Positions 11,490 to 23,527 of a stretch of DNA of 64,000 nt are shown piece after piece. This stretch comes from Medicago truncatula (lineage: Eukaryota > Streptophyta > Magnoliopsida > Fabales > Fabaceae). Location: positions 29,995,262 through 30,059,261 of the forward strand of contig NC_053042.1 of NCBI RefSeq assembly GCF_003473485.1. Direction: 5' to 3'. Position 1 is the stretch's first letter. Every line of letters starts with the position of its first letter. Below the pieces are notes generated by a model. That model ran no database searches, was not told the DNA's origin, and worked only from the letters and a program-made list of their open reading frames with translations. The translations under genes and the position numbers were made by a program.

Positions 11490-12015
11490 GCTAGGTGGGT
11501 GTGTATGACATTTAATAGAGTTAGTGTGGTACGGTTTAGTTGTATTTCAAGTATTTGGAAGGAAGGGAATGAGAAGCTTTTTAACAACAAAGCTATTTCC
11601 ATTGATAACATGGTTGATTTTGTAAAAAAAAGTGTTCGCGGAATTGGTTGAATGTTAAATCAAACAGTTTGGACTATGGTATCACTAAATGGTACTTGAA
11701 TCCTAGAGTATGCCTTGATTTTTTGGAGCTGTAATTTGTGTTGTAGTCATGGTTCGGCTGCGATTCAGTTCGCTGTTTTCATCTGCTAACTGTGTAGTTT
11801 CTTAGCTACAGGTTGTTTCCTCTAGTTTGGAGTGTTATCAAGTGGGTTGTAGAGATTTGTCTTAGTTGTGGGTTGGCTTGCCTTAGTTGTGTTGTTGTTC
11901 AACCAGTTCTGTATTTGTCCTGTGGACTTTATGTTAGGTTTCTTGGGTTTAAGGTTGCTTGCCGTGAAGCAATGATGCATGCCCTTAGGACACTTGTTAG
12001 CATTTTCCTTTAAAT
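11490..12015 (+). mobile_element. L1-type LINE 3' remnant
   Basis: Conceptual translation in more than one frame gives the C-terminal end of plant L1 ORF2, downstream of the reverse transcriptase: 'SSIWKEGNEKLFNNKAISID' (the usual 'W..RN.RIFNNK' signature) and 'DYGITKWYLNPRVCLDFLEL' followed by a stop. The frame changes between these parts, so it is an old 5'-truncated copy. Confidence 0.75.
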
Positions 12016-13719
12016 TTTTACTGTTCTTTCTTGATAGTAGCTTTGGTGTCTTTTTTCCTTTGACAATTTTTTTTTTTTGCTTTTATTCAAAAAATAAAAT
12101 AAATAAACTAAATGAAATTAAGTTTTCTTCTTGGTGCAGAAGATTGCATGTTTATGTTATCTTAACTGATTCAAAGCTTCTTTGCTTGCAAATGAAGAAT
12201 ACAAACATTCGTTGATAATCTATATTTGTGGATTTATTTTCATTAACTATTGTACATATAATTTCAAACGAAGAGGCATATTTTACCCAAAGGGCAAGAA
12301 ACAGACACCTATAGCTGGAAATGTCTATTTGTTCATAGCATGCTCACATTTTCATCTGCAAAATTTTCAGATGCTCAAGACATCGCTAATGCTTGAGTAG
12401 TAGTAGTAGTAGTAGTATTGTAGTGTTTATAACTGCACAAAGTTTCACCGAGATTTTTTTTTTTCTTTCTGATGCGAAGAATACTAATATGTTTGAATTG
12501 GTTGGTTTATATAGGGTGAAATGAAATAACCTTCATTTTTGAAATTCCAACTATTCTATTGCCCTAGTCTATTTTGTTTAACCATATACCACTAATCCAA
12601 ACATACTGTACAGCTAAAATCGAATTAGCAAACAATCAAACCAAACATAAAATTTATGCAGGGCTTCAGCCCTCTTTTCTAACAAAAAAATAAAATAGAA
12701 TAAAATTTATTCAATAAAAAAAACCCAAACATAAAATGAAAGGTAGATAAACATCTATATAAAATCTATAGATTGTATGTCCAAATTAAAAGTCAATAAA
12801 GCTGCGGGTAATCAGTAATAATTTATATGAATTCCAATTGTTCTGCATATATAAGCACCACGTCGCAATGCTTGAAAAAATCTTAAAATTTTCAGATCAG
12901 CAGAGACAGGACAATCAAGGGACCGAGTCTTTAGCATCAGATCCGATTCCTTCACATATAAGTAGCTTCCTACGTACATCCCACCCGTAAAGATGCTGCC
13001 TTCGGCATGCTTCCAAATGAGCTTAACTAATGAACTGCTACACACCAAAGAGAGATAACTAGGAACTCTGAAATTGCAGCATGGAAATTTTTTCATGCAG
13101 TGGATTAAGAATTGTATTACTGAACTAAGATAACTAGATGTATGAAAATGCTGCATTCCAACCGAGTTTTTTATATATTGACTTCCAAGTCCCTAGTTAA
13201 AAAATGGTGTAAGTTGCACAACAAAATAGATTGCACAACCAGCTCAGCTGTAAAACGTGGAATCCAATCACAAAGTGTAAACACAATACCCAACTCTGAC
13301 AATATGCTAAATAAGTTCAGCACCGTTTAGTTCAAACAAGGTTTGCTTAGTAGTCAGAATTGCTGGGGCATATTTTATTCTTTTTACATCAGAGGTGTAC
13401 TCAGTTAAATAATGAGAGCAAAATCTAGACAAAATGGTGCAATTAATAGTGGCTGTGTAGCCAGTTAAACTCAGTTATAAGTTGGCTATGGTTACATGAC
13501 AAAGTTTGCTAGGTGGAGTGTCTGACATTAAATATACGCCTTCTAGGCTTTATCCTCCCTTGTCATTGTTAATTTCTTTCAAAATTACAAAATGCATTAA
13601 GAACTCAGAAGCCATGGCCCGTCGACTTGTGTTTTTGTTATCCTTCTTAACATTGTAAATTGTACCCCCCTCCTCTCTTCTCTCTCCCAAAAAAGAAAAG
13701 CAAGCAGCAGGGACTACAA
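12016..13719. other. Intergenic, AT-rich, with a TAG microsatellite
   Basis: A (TAG)n run of about seven units lies at 12396-12416. A minus-strand open frame of 114 codons at 12812-13156 was considered and not accepted. No other gene-like sequence. Confidence 0.5.
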
Positions 13720-13990
13720 CCAAGCCTTAAGTGGAGTAATCTACACAGATCAAACGATGGTATAACATTCTATCATAAATCATATCTGCATCAAAACCAA
13801 TGACCTTCAAGTCTTCCCTAATAATTTCTCCTATAGTTTTTCTTACCTTTCCACCTTCCATCTAATATACTCTCCAAGTCTCCTTACTATAGAATCTACA
13901 TGTCGCTTCCACTCATGCCCAAACCACCAGTTGAGATTCAACCATCTTTTGTACAGCAAGAAAACCAAGAATAAGACATTCTTGGCTTGA
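13720..13990 (-). mobile_element. RTE-type LINE C-terminal remnant
   Basis: Read on the minus strand, two short blocks match the very common C-terminal tail of plant RTE-like reverse transcriptases: 'QKMVESQLVVWA' and 'RKTIGEIIREDLKVIGFDAD' followed by 'MIYDRMLYHRLICV'. The blocks are in different frames. It is a 5'-truncated, decayed copy. Confidence 0.75.
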
Positions 13991-15030
13991 TAAACTTTTA
14001 CCCCAATAGTTATTTTTCCTTCTTTTCTTCCCCTCCCTACTAAGAAAGTTACAGAGCAAACTTACGCCTTACTACCTTGGCAAACTATGTAAAAAAAATG
14101 AGGCGTTATGTGGAATTTTAGGCAGACACTTTACGAAAGCTAATTGTTTAATGTGAATGGATTAACTTGTTTAAGATTTTAACAAATAATTCAACACAAA
14201 CATACATGAAGTAATGTTGAAATCCTGATTATTCATGTAAGATCAAGTACATACAAGTCACAACTCCCAATAAACCAGTATCTCTCTTAAATAAATATAG
14301 TATGTGTAATGCACAAACAATAACATTTGGCAATTTAACCTGGACTCCCTTTTCTCTTTTCGAAAGCCGATGATGATGGACATGGCTAGTTTCAATTAAA
14401 ACATTGACAGTAACCAATCCATTTTAAAAATATTGACTAGCATTTACAAGAGCTTTTATGTAAAAGGTGCAGTCGATGCGAAGTATTATTTATGAGTTAT
14501 GACCAAAAACTGAAATGGGAGATGCTACAAAAAAAATTACGGACATGTAACCATTTTTTAGAATTGTAGATGAAACATATTTCTGAGTTTAATTTTGGCA
14601 TTCACAGTTTTTTATATTATAAAAGCAATAATGTTTGATGCATTAATAGAACAGTTGACTTTTTAGATAGCTATTATCACAGTCCAACTATTATAATGAG
14701 ATGTCAACAAATAATTAGATGATAGTGTACAATAGTATGAGTGAATCATATTCAAATCCTATAACTTAACATAAGAATAAATGAATGATGAATCCTAGAT
14801 TACACTGTAGGTGGCAAGCATTGATAATAAAATGAAATAATAAAACACCAACAATGTTGATGAACTGTTAAAATATACACATTTAGCAAAGCACAACCAT
14901 ATACTAGCTTATTATGCATTAGTTTGAAGCATATAACAAGAAGTTATAAAACAAAGCTAAAAACCAAGTGATAACAAATACCTCTACACATTACTGATTT
15001 TGGAATGTCCATTTGTTTCACTAAAATTCT
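13991..15030. other. Intergenic 3' of the F-box gene
   Basis: AT-rich sequence with no repeat ends or open frame worth naming. The polyadenylation region of the F-box gene (minus) is expected at its right end. Confidence 0.5.
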
Positions 15031-16773
15031 TCATGAGAATCCAGAAAAATCCTTTGGTGGTTCAATCCATATGCTTTCAAAAGGGTCTTGTTCACCCCAG
15101 TCATGCCACTGCTTACGAGGATAGTAGCGATAGTCATCAAGAGAGAATGATATGCAACGCTTTCCATAAAAACGAACTTTAGAGAAGTAGATACTGTTCC
15201 TCATATTTCCAAGGAGGTCAGTCCTTGAATGAGAAGACAAGAAACTAGCAAATAGAGTTGCTCCATCTAGTGTTTTTAGCTCTTCCCATTCCATTGAGGC
15301 CTGGTCTAACTTGAAAATAATAGGGTTTTCGCTAGAACATGTGTACATTACTATAACATCTCCCTCTTGCTCGGTCATAAATTTCCCCTTCCACCAATTT
15401 TTAGCGAAAAAATTCTCTGGGCATTTGGGTGGAGGTACTGATAGAACACTCCAAGTGCGTTCAGATGGATCGAATACCCCTAGCCAACCCGTTAGACTCA
15501 GGCAATAAAAGAGTCCATTACAGAACACAAGCTTATTCCATATGCTACTGACAAAAGGCAGACGGTTTTGGTAATTAACAGTGACCCACTCGGTTGCCCC
15601 AGGGTGACATGTGCTGATGGCCACAATAGTAGGACTAACATGCTTAACAGTGAACAATACACAGTCAGGTGATGTTGGAGCACAAGAGAAAGCAACTATC
15701 TGGTATGTCATCTCAAATCTTGGCATTTTGATAGTCTCCCGAGTAAAGGGATTAAAGAAAAACACTCGGTCAGTTCTTGGCCGGTATAGCAGTAACCAAC
15801 CATCTTTTGTGTAACAAACTCTAGATCCATTCAACTCTGGAAACTCAATGGAATAGGTCTTCCGCTGAACAGGGTCATAGAATTCATACCACTGACCAAA
15901 TTTCGGAAAATACATCAACCATGGTGATTGGTTCACCATGCGTACAGCATTGGCAACAAAATTCCAACTCTTGCAAACAGCAGAAGCACGGACATTATCC
16001 TCTAAGGCTAAACGAGATATGATCATTTCTAATAGTTCAGCAGGGAGATCAGCCCATGTTTGCAGCTCCAAATTATCATTTTTCACCTCTGTTGCTTCTC
16101 TTCTACTCTTAGCAATTGTATCACTTAACCTAAATAATCAGAAATGCATGTAAGAATTCTACCCAACAAATCCACTTGAATGCTCTTAAAATACAAGAGT
16201 AGATTCAAAATTAAAACATTAACAAATAACACACACATCAATTAATGAGCTTAGTTTAGTTTCTATGCACCGTCACTTTAAAAAGTTTTACACTGTCGGT
16301 CCATCACAACCAATAATGTAAAAGTCAGATGTTTCTAATGATATAACAGTGTAAAATACTCAAATCCTGAACTAATTTAGTTTAATTCTTTAAAATTAAG
16401 CACGATGATAACAGATTAATAAAATTAAACGCATCACTAGTAGATAAAAAACATGCATCACAGTTTTCAACTAACATCTGATCTCACTAATTTGATCCAT
16501 AAACCCTAATGCAATCAATGTGATAAACATAAACTAGAAGCGAATTTGTACAATTTTGTTCAATTCAGAGTTCAGATTCAATAATCCAACATGAAAAAAC
16601 TTAAATCCACCATTCTACACAGAGATCCAACATTAAAAACCAATTTTCACACGTTTAGTTTAAATAATCGATTAATCAAAAAAGTGAAATATGAATTATA
16701 ATTGAAAATTCACAAGTTGATTTGATAAAGAAGTAGCTTACAATTTCAATTTCCTTCTCTTTTTCCCTGACAT
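15031..16773 (-). CDS. F-box protein with DUF295/kelch-like C-terminal domain, two coding exons
   Basis: Exons are 16773-16742 and 16129-15031 with a 612-bp GT-AG intron, giving 376 residues. The long exon alone has no ATG near its start (a GTG stands there). The short upstream exon supplies ATG and a basic leader 'MSGKKRRKLKLLSDTIAKSR', joining in frame, so this start is preferred. F-box at about residues 35-75 (WADLPAELLEMIISRLALED, ASAVCKSW), then a DUF295-type beta-propeller region with 'SPWLMYFP', 'DGWLLLYRP' and 'VFFFNPFTRETIKMP'. F-box proteins join Skp1 and cullin 1 to choose targets for ubiquitination; the C-terminal domain should bind the target, which is unknown. It resembles the Arabidopsis At1g57790 class of F-box/kelch proteins (from memory). 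Nothing is broken. Confidence 0.9.
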
Positions 16774-17159
16774 TATGCGAAATTGATGAAGTAGCGTTGT
16801 TGTTGTTGTTGTTCTTCAGGAAAGAGAGAACGAGTGGAAAGTGTTTCAAAGAGAGAAGAGAGAAATGAAAGCACGTGGATATATGAATCAAGTTGATTGA
16901 GTTACCGCACTCACACGTGCGAGGCGGCTACGTCTTAGTTACCTGTCCGTCCATCAAATACGTGTGAACTCTTCTGCTTCGACACATATGTATAACCTCT
17001 TCTACAAAACAGGTTATACCAAACGTTATTACAAAATACTACAACTATTTTGTAATAACATTTGGTATAACCTATTTTTCTTTTAGTAAAAAACAATAGA
17101 GGGAGAAAGATGTAGATCGATAGACGAAGCATGTTAATGTGGGATCTTCTCACCAATTA
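16774..17159. other. 5' flank of the F-box gene, with a 27-bp hairpin
   Basis: A (GTT)n run near 16796-16812 belongs to the leader region. At 17011-17037 and 17047-17073 there is an inverted repeat with 27-bp arms ('aggttataccaaacgttatt' type) and a 9-base loop. Confidence 0.6.
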
Positions 17160-18400
17160 GCTTATCAATGGATCATGTTGTAAAGGAGGAAGCCGAACAC
17201 AGGATGATATGGTTCCCTCAATGAGGGAAACTACCGCACCACATGTGAAACTAGCCGAGTAAAGGCCGGAAGCCGTAAGCCACGTCATCGGCTAATAGGA
17301 ATAATTTTGCCTATAAATATTGAATTTGTAAATTTTAATAGACACATCCATCAAACACAACATTATTTTCCCAAATTTTATCTATTTATCGACACACATG
17401 TTTATGAATTTCGTAGTTTAGTAGCTTAAAACTTAAAATAAACATACTTAACGTTCTACTACAGCCATTAAGGAAACCACAATTGATGGACATAGTTCCT
17501 CCCTCAAAGTTAATTGCATTAAGAAAAGGGAATCATAGTTGAGGATATCAGTCGAACCTTGGCTAAAAAAAAAATTCATCAACAAATTTGGCATGTCTAG
17601 TGGGACAATATGGTCTTCATCACTAACAAATTTTGTTTCTTAGGTCAGGACTATGTTCGGCATATGCACTTAAGGTTTGGTGATAGTATTAGCAATATAA
17701 ATCAATTGTCATCATCATTAACTGGAATTTCAGGCCAATATAGACCAAACAAACCTTCACAAATGGTAGGGATGTCAACATATGTGGCTCCTCCTAGAAC
17801 TTTTGAAATTGATACGCATGAAACTCCATAAGTCCAAATTGACATGCAATAAGTTTCACCTTATGAAAACACTATGGAGGTAGACAACATGTCTTACACC
17901 GACGTTAATACCAAAAATAAAATATTTGGTCGAAATCATGATTATATTTTCGATAAGTTAGATGAGTTATTTCGACATGCTGCAAAGTGCAAAGATATTT
18001 CGACCAAGAGCATACAAACTTCGACATACCGCAATTTCGACCAAGTGATTTAATGTGTTGCATGCATATGGTTTTCGACCAGAGATAAGGATAAATAATT
18101 TGAAGTTACAATTGGAGTGCATGAAAGTTGTTTTCTAGGGTCTTGCAATTATGTCAAGTGTAGGGCCCTAAATATAGGAAGTTATTTCTACTTTTAATTT
18201 AGACCGTATGATTTAGTGGTAGTTTTTTCTACAAGGTCTATATATCAGTTTGTAATAAGAAGAGATGGCTGGTTTCATGATTTCTAAAAACTTTGTAACA
18301 CCCACGCCAAGGGAGCAAACAGGTTCAGGAGTGGACAGGTTGACAGATTTCAACAACTCTTTACATTCCATGCAATTTAATATTATTGTTCTTCTTTATT
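17160..18400 (+). mobile_element. LTR retrotransposon fossil (Ty3/Gypsy-like), 5' part
   Basis: An LTR-like stretch (about 17160-17560, with a TATA-type 'cctataaatatt' near 17310) is followed by a primer-binding-like site ('aatttggcatgtctagtggg', 17585-17604) and then gag-region sequence with no long intact frame. It is broken and partial; no 3' half is seen in place. A second fragment of the same family lies at 20003-20230. The family is placed by the primer-site context and is uncertain. Confidence 0.5.
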
Positions 18401-20002
18401 TTCTTATTTGTATTTCTTTTCTTTCTTCTTCTTTTTGAATATGCTCACTTGAGCAATTTTTCTATAATGTTGTCATGAAACAACTTGTTTATTAAAAGAT
18501 GTCGGATGCAATTCTACATAAAAAAGAACGATAGTTTTGTTCTTAAAGAATGCATGAAGTGCTATTATAAACCGCTAGACTTGAACGAACCACTTTAAAA
18601 AGACATTATCCGGTCCTAAAACATTGATGGATAATGAAATTTACGTTACCAAAAATCAGTATAAACAAACTTGGCGATCATGGTGGGACACTTCAAGTTT
18701 AGCGTGACTCCACAATTTATAAAAAATGGTTTCAGAGAAACAGAAACCGTATATGAAATGGTATTTAAGCCATGTTTAAAAAAAAATGTTGAAACCATTA
18801 AAGGATGACACCAATTGAATTGGAGAATCTTATCAAAATGGTTTTGCAAAGTTTTATAAAGATTGAAACTAAAAAGTTTTAGCCTTTGAGAGGCCTCTAA
18901 TGTTTGAAAAGTGGTGATTACATCTCTATGGCTAATGATGTCCTAAAAAATTTCTGGATAAATAAGTCAGATTATGACCATAAAAATGGTATTTTTTTAA
19001 ACCGTAAATTAAATGGGTTTTTTAAAACCATGATCATATTAAATGGCTTGGAAGTTTTACAAAGACTAGTATTTTAAATTCAAAACGGAATGAAAAATAA
19101 TTGGTTTTAAATTTGGCTGAATGATTCAAATTGAAAAGTCAAGAGTCATATAGACCATGTCTAAAAGAACAACAATACCATGAACAAGTTTAATTTGTTT
19201 TCTCAATTTTATTTCTTAAGCTTTCGATTGATTTCTGAAAATGAATCAATGCAAAGAAGGAATTGTAGAATAACGGTTCAAAATGGTGAAGGTTGCAAAT
19301 CAGAAGGGTTAGAGAACAATTAATTCGGGGAGCAAGCCAATCAGAAGGATTCTTATTGAATTCAAACATAAGTAATTTCTCTATCCTGCTTTATAATTTC
19401 TCTTATTGTGATTTTGTCGAAAGAAGGAAGAAAAAAAAATATTTCTCTTGTTATTATCAATATAAGGTTATATATATGCTCAAATCAAAAATATGGTACT
19501 TGACCATCATTTCAAATTTAATTGAGTGGATATGTAAGATTGTCTTGTGATACATGATATTGTTCCATAAAATGGTACTTGCCATTAATTGTTAGTTAAA
19601 AAAAAAAAAAAAAACTTTCGACTGATTTCATTTGTGTTGATTATGATTATAAATATTCGAAAGTTTTATGATTGGTCTAGATACAATTAAAGTCATGTAT
19701 CTATGAATGGTATATGCATATACTATAAGTTGATCTTTGAGTGATTTATTTGAAGTTCATTAAAGCCAATATATATTTTGAGATCAATTCACATGATCAA
19801 TCCATTTTGGATTTATGTGAATGATTACCAAATTTGAATTTGTCTTAAAGAGATGAAAAAGAAAAATGATTAAGTGGTCGAAGAAGTTCATACCGTATTT
19901 AGTTTTTTTTTTTTAAAGAAATACAGCGTTTAGTTTTGGTATTATGTTTCAAAATGTTATTTCTCTCATTTTTTTCGAGAAACAATATTTTGGGTGGCCT
20001 CT
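18401..20002. other. Intergenic, AT-rich
   Basis: Simple AT-rich sequence. Several phrases built on 'aaaatggttttaaa' recur at 18,700-19,070. No gene is seen; the short frames have no family resemblance. Confidence 0.45.
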
Positions 20003-20230
20003 GTTAATACAAAAAATAAAATATTTTGTCGAAATCATGATTATATTTTCGACAAGTTAGATGAGTTTTTTCGACATATTGCAAAGTGCAAAAAGATTTC
20101 GACCAAGAGCATACAGACTTCGACATACTGCAATTTCGACCAAGTGATTTAATGTGTTGCACGCATGTGGTTTTCTAGTGTCTTGCAATTATGCCAAGTG
20201 TCGGGCTCTAAGTATAGGAAGTTTTCTAGT
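20003..20230 (+). mobile_element. LTR retrotransposon fossil, second fragment
   Basis: Close match to 17,905-18,185: 'taaaatattttgtcgaaatc', 'tattttcgacaagttagatg' and 'cttgcaattatgccaagtgt'. Same family, broken, internal fragment only. It is followed directly by a GTGTC-type repeat. Confidence 0.6.
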
Positions 20231-20345
20231 GTCGGTGTCGGACACTGACGTGTGTCAGATACCGGGACACTCCTAATTCGAGAGTGTTCGTGCTTCATAG
20301 GCTACCGGTGTCAACGTGTCCTTGTCGTGTTAATTGCTTCATAGT
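20223..20345. repeat. GTGTCGGACAC-type dispersed repeat
   Basis: 'gtgtcggtgtcggacactga' to 'gtcaacgtgtccttgtcgtg', ending with 'aattgcttcatag'. Related text occurs in the intron at 3611-3690 and, in the other orientation, at 49,412-49,510. Confidence 0.55.
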
Positions 20346-21331
20346 TATTGATTTATCTTTACCCAACGAAGAATAGATGGAAGTTGCAAAAACATTTTAA
20401 CTGAAACTAGGCCAACACATAAGAGATGTTAAATTGAAACGGAACCTATTAAATCTAATTTAGAAAAGCTTAACTAAGATCAAAACAGAACTATTGTTTG
20501 TTAGAGGAAGCAACAACTCGTGCAAAACATATTCTAGTGTTTTGGCTGTTCTGTCATATATATGAAAATATGTGTTGCTTAATATAGGACCAATGTATGT
20601 ATAAATAGAACATTGTGTTACATGTTGTGTTTGATCTTTGAAGGATTGCATATGCAACAATCAAGCTGTTTTAATCTGGCTAATACTATTGCTAAGTGAT
20701 TAATATGATCGCATTATTCTTACTTTCTAAGTATATGGCTTTCATCTTTGAAATAAAAAAGAGTATATAGTTTTCCCATTCCTTCCCTTAAAAGTTTATC
20801 ATTGTCTTCATCAGTGCCACAAATTTCTTAGCCATTAAACAACATGCATGAAACTTATTCGATGAGTGCTTGATTAGTACTTTATAGTGCTTTTCCAATT
20901 CTAACTTGAAACGAGTCAACCAAAAAAAATTCATACTTCCAAATGTTGATGGCTATTAAGATTTTAAATTTTTGCACAATCTTTATAGGAATAGGTTACT
21001 CAAGAGCAAGCGCACACACATTCACAAAGGATTAATAGATTCACAATGTTTAAATTTTGTGAGTGAAATTAAATTTTGTTCGAGTTCATGCTATAACAGA
21101 TAGAAAAAGATCCATGCTATAACAGCAAAGGATCCTTGGGAAATTATGCTCAATACAAAAGTGTAAATCCAATTTAACAGACAAGGTAGCATGGCTCATC
21201 ACGAAAATTGAGTTAACAAAACAATGCACAGATGAAAGTATTGGCGGACCATTGATTAGTATAAACCTATATTGTTCAAACCATCAAATTCAGTAGTAGC
21301 AAATATTGAAACTAACAAAAACACAAAGCAT
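20346..21331. other. Intergenic, AT-rich
   Basis: No gene or clear element. This is the 3' flank of the F-box/FBD pseudogene, which lies on the minus strand. Confidence 0.45.
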
Positions 21332-21820
21332 CTAGGAACTGCTGAGATTCAGCTTACATGTGGGAGAGATATGTTGCGCATTCTGCAAAATATATGTTGC
21401 GAATCGAATATCAGTTTCACAAGCTTCATAGTCTATAACTTCAAATTTTGTTAGATGAGATGAAACACATTCTGGAACATGATCTGGATATTCCCAATGC
21501 TCTATGGTTGTTGAATACTTCTCCTGTCAATCCGATACAAAATAGGATTTGTAAAAATACTCAATAGAAGAGAAGAACTGGTGAAATTTTTAGTAACTAT
21601 ATTAAACAAACCTTTGCAATGTAAAGAGAGTGAAGTTTGGGACAATTCTGTAGCATTTTCACCACTACCTCCCAGTCATGAATGCCTTGAGACCAAAATA
21701 GTTCAAGTTCGGTTAAGTTTTCAAACATGGGAAGGCTTTTGTCAAATGAATTGATTTCTTTATTGGAAAGACTTTGCCCAATCTGCATAGCCACATCACA
21801 AAAAAGAAAATACATCTTAT

Positions 21821-22140
21821 AAATACAGATATCAAACATGATGAAATCAAAGGACATTATTTGAATGCTACTGCGGGCATCTCTTTTTGGAAGAGAGTTC
21901 AGTTTCCCTGTCTTTTGCTCCGTTCTCAAGTCCCTGAACTTACGAAGTCTCGTTTCTATAGTATACCAATTCGTTAACATACCTCCGAGCCATTTTTTAT
22001 TAACATAATGACATCGAGCTCATACCTTGGTATCGTGGCAATAGTGAGCCAAGGTAGTATTTGCAGTGAATCCACCGGTTAAGTAGTCATGCATTACGAT
22101 AGGCACGCCCAATTCTCTAGCAAATACAGATATCAAACAT
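21821..22140. other. Chimeric nuclear plastid DNA (NUPT): rbcL + rps2 + rbcL pieces
   Basis: Three plastid gene fragments lie end to end in an intron of the F-box pseudogene. 21843-21877 (plus) encodes '[12 protein letters not shown]' of RuBisCO large subunit. About 21877-22024 (minus) encodes '[18 protein letters not shown]', then '[20 protein letters not shown]' and 'LPKRDA' of plastid ribosomal protein S2. About 22031-22129 (minus) encodes '[19 protein letters not shown]' and '[10 protein letters not shown]', again RuBisCO large subunit. The two rbcL parts come from neighbouring codons of the gene but stand in opposite orientation. A 19-bp direct repeat 'aaatacagatatcaaacat' brackets the block (21821-21839 and 22122-22140), and its right copy overlaps the rbcL edge. 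Confidence 0.9.
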
Positions 22141-22143
22141 CAC

Positions 22144-22173
22144 ATATAATATAATATAATATAATATAATATT
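22144..22173. repeat. (ATAAT)n microsatellite
   Basis: Five to six units of 'ataat' immediately right of the plastid insert, inside the pseudogene intron. Confidence 0.9.
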
Positions 22174-22963
22174 GATTATAAAAGAAGATGAATCATCATC
22201 ATATATCATACCCCATATACAGATAGATACACTTGACATTATAAACTGCTTTGAACGGCACATTGAACAATTCGATACAAGCCGATTTCAACTTTGACAA
22301 GTGTTTAAAGTACCCTCCCTCTGGAACACCGACGTTAGCATTTACACGATATATAGTCAAAGATTTCAATTTGGGACACCCAAAAAGAAGTTTCATGAAA
22401 TCCTTTGTATCATCGAAAAAAATGTGAAACAGAAATAACGTTTCGAGCAAAGGAAGATCAACGGAACAGTGAAGCATAGAGCCTACACTTATCCTCGTCG
22501 TCAAATGCAGATGCACAAGTGTTTTACAGCAGAAAATGGTAGGTGCCAATGGAACATCTAACAAGTGTAGATAGAGATCCTCCACGCCACGTCGTTTTGT
22601 TGCTTCAAGCCAATTGTCGAAACTCAAACAGCTGTCAGCCTCGTCCTCCCAGAGTTCAGACTGATACCTAAGAGAAAGAGATTTGAGGGTGAGGCGTTGA
22701 GCCCATGGAGACCAACATAACAATTTGTCCATAAATCGAAAGAATTAAATCCAGTCCTTTGAGTCGTTTACACCTTCATCATCAATGTCGAGACGGGAGA
22801 GTGAGTAGCACAATGAGACCCACCTCTTTGAAAGAATGGTAGTTGCATGGAAGCAAAGAGAGAATGCGAGTTAGTATATCATCGGGGGGAAGTCGTTGAG
22901 GGTATCAACTTTCACCAACTGTGACGGCAACATTTTTTTCCTCTTACTATTTTTGTTTTCCAT

Positions 22964-23527
22964 CGAATGGTTCTTCGGAAAACAAAGGTTGAATTGGTTA
23001 AAATTGTGGATGCTGTGAAGAAGGTTTTTGAAGAGAAAATCAAATAAGAACGTTGTAGAATAAGGAGAGAAAAACGCTATTTCTGTTAGCATATAGCATT
23101 TTTCTTCTGCTAGTAAGTTTTGAAATTCTGCAAGATATGCTAAGCTTTGATTCCGTCCAATCAGCATTGTTAAATGGGAAAAACTTATTCCTTACCGAAA
23201 ATTCTAGGAAACACTCGTAGATTGAAATATATCCATATTTTTTTTCCTTAAATCTATAAAATAACGATCATTTTTATAAAATAGAGTTTTTTGTTGGCTA
23301 TTATATTTTAGAAAATATCATTGTTTATAAGAATCATATTTAATTTTTTACATTTTATCGTAAAAAATAATCAATATTTTCTATTATGAGTAATAAAAAT
23401 TTAAAAAAAATCAAATTTTATTTCACATACACTTTTGATAATTAAAATTTAATTATTATAATTATAAATGATTGAAAATAATAAAAAAAATTATTCAAAA
23501 AACAACTCAGTTAATTATTAGATTTTA
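22964..23527. other. 5' flank of the F-box/FBD pseudogene
   Basis: A frame of about 68 codons continues upstream of the pseudogene ATG (to 23167) but is hydrophobic and unlike the family, so it is taken as leader. The rest is AT-rich. Confidence 0.5.

Larger units (their letters stand above)
21332..22963 (-). pseudogene. F-box/LRR/FBD protein gene, broken
   Basis: Start at 22963 (MENKNSKRKK). The F-box is split over frames: 'VKVDTLNDF', then one frame on 'PPDDILTRILSLLP', then another with 'TTILSKRWVSLCYSLSRLDI', so at least two single-base shifts. An in-frame TAA near 22744 follows 'NDSKDWI'. A good LRR stretch comes next (22732-22210; 'FMKLLFGCPKLKSLTIYRV'), then an LRR exon (21782-21609; '[16 protein letters not shown]') and the FBD exon (21523-21332; 'EKYSTTIEHWEYPDHVPECV', 'RFATYILQNAQ'). 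These proteins are SCF ligase adaptors with unknown targets. The 22.2-21.8 kb intron holds a plastid-DNA insert. Loss looks fairly recent, because the LRR and FBD parts are well preserved. Confidence 0.85.

Noticed and set aside
12812-13156. Minus-strand frame of 114 codons
   Set aside because: Normal-looking amino-acid mix but no family recognised, no splice partners found and no promoter signs. It may be a decayed exon; a protein search would decide.
15031-16086. F-box gene starting at a GTG at 16,086
   Set aside because: GTG is not a normal plant start, and a short spliced exon upstream supplies an ATG in frame.
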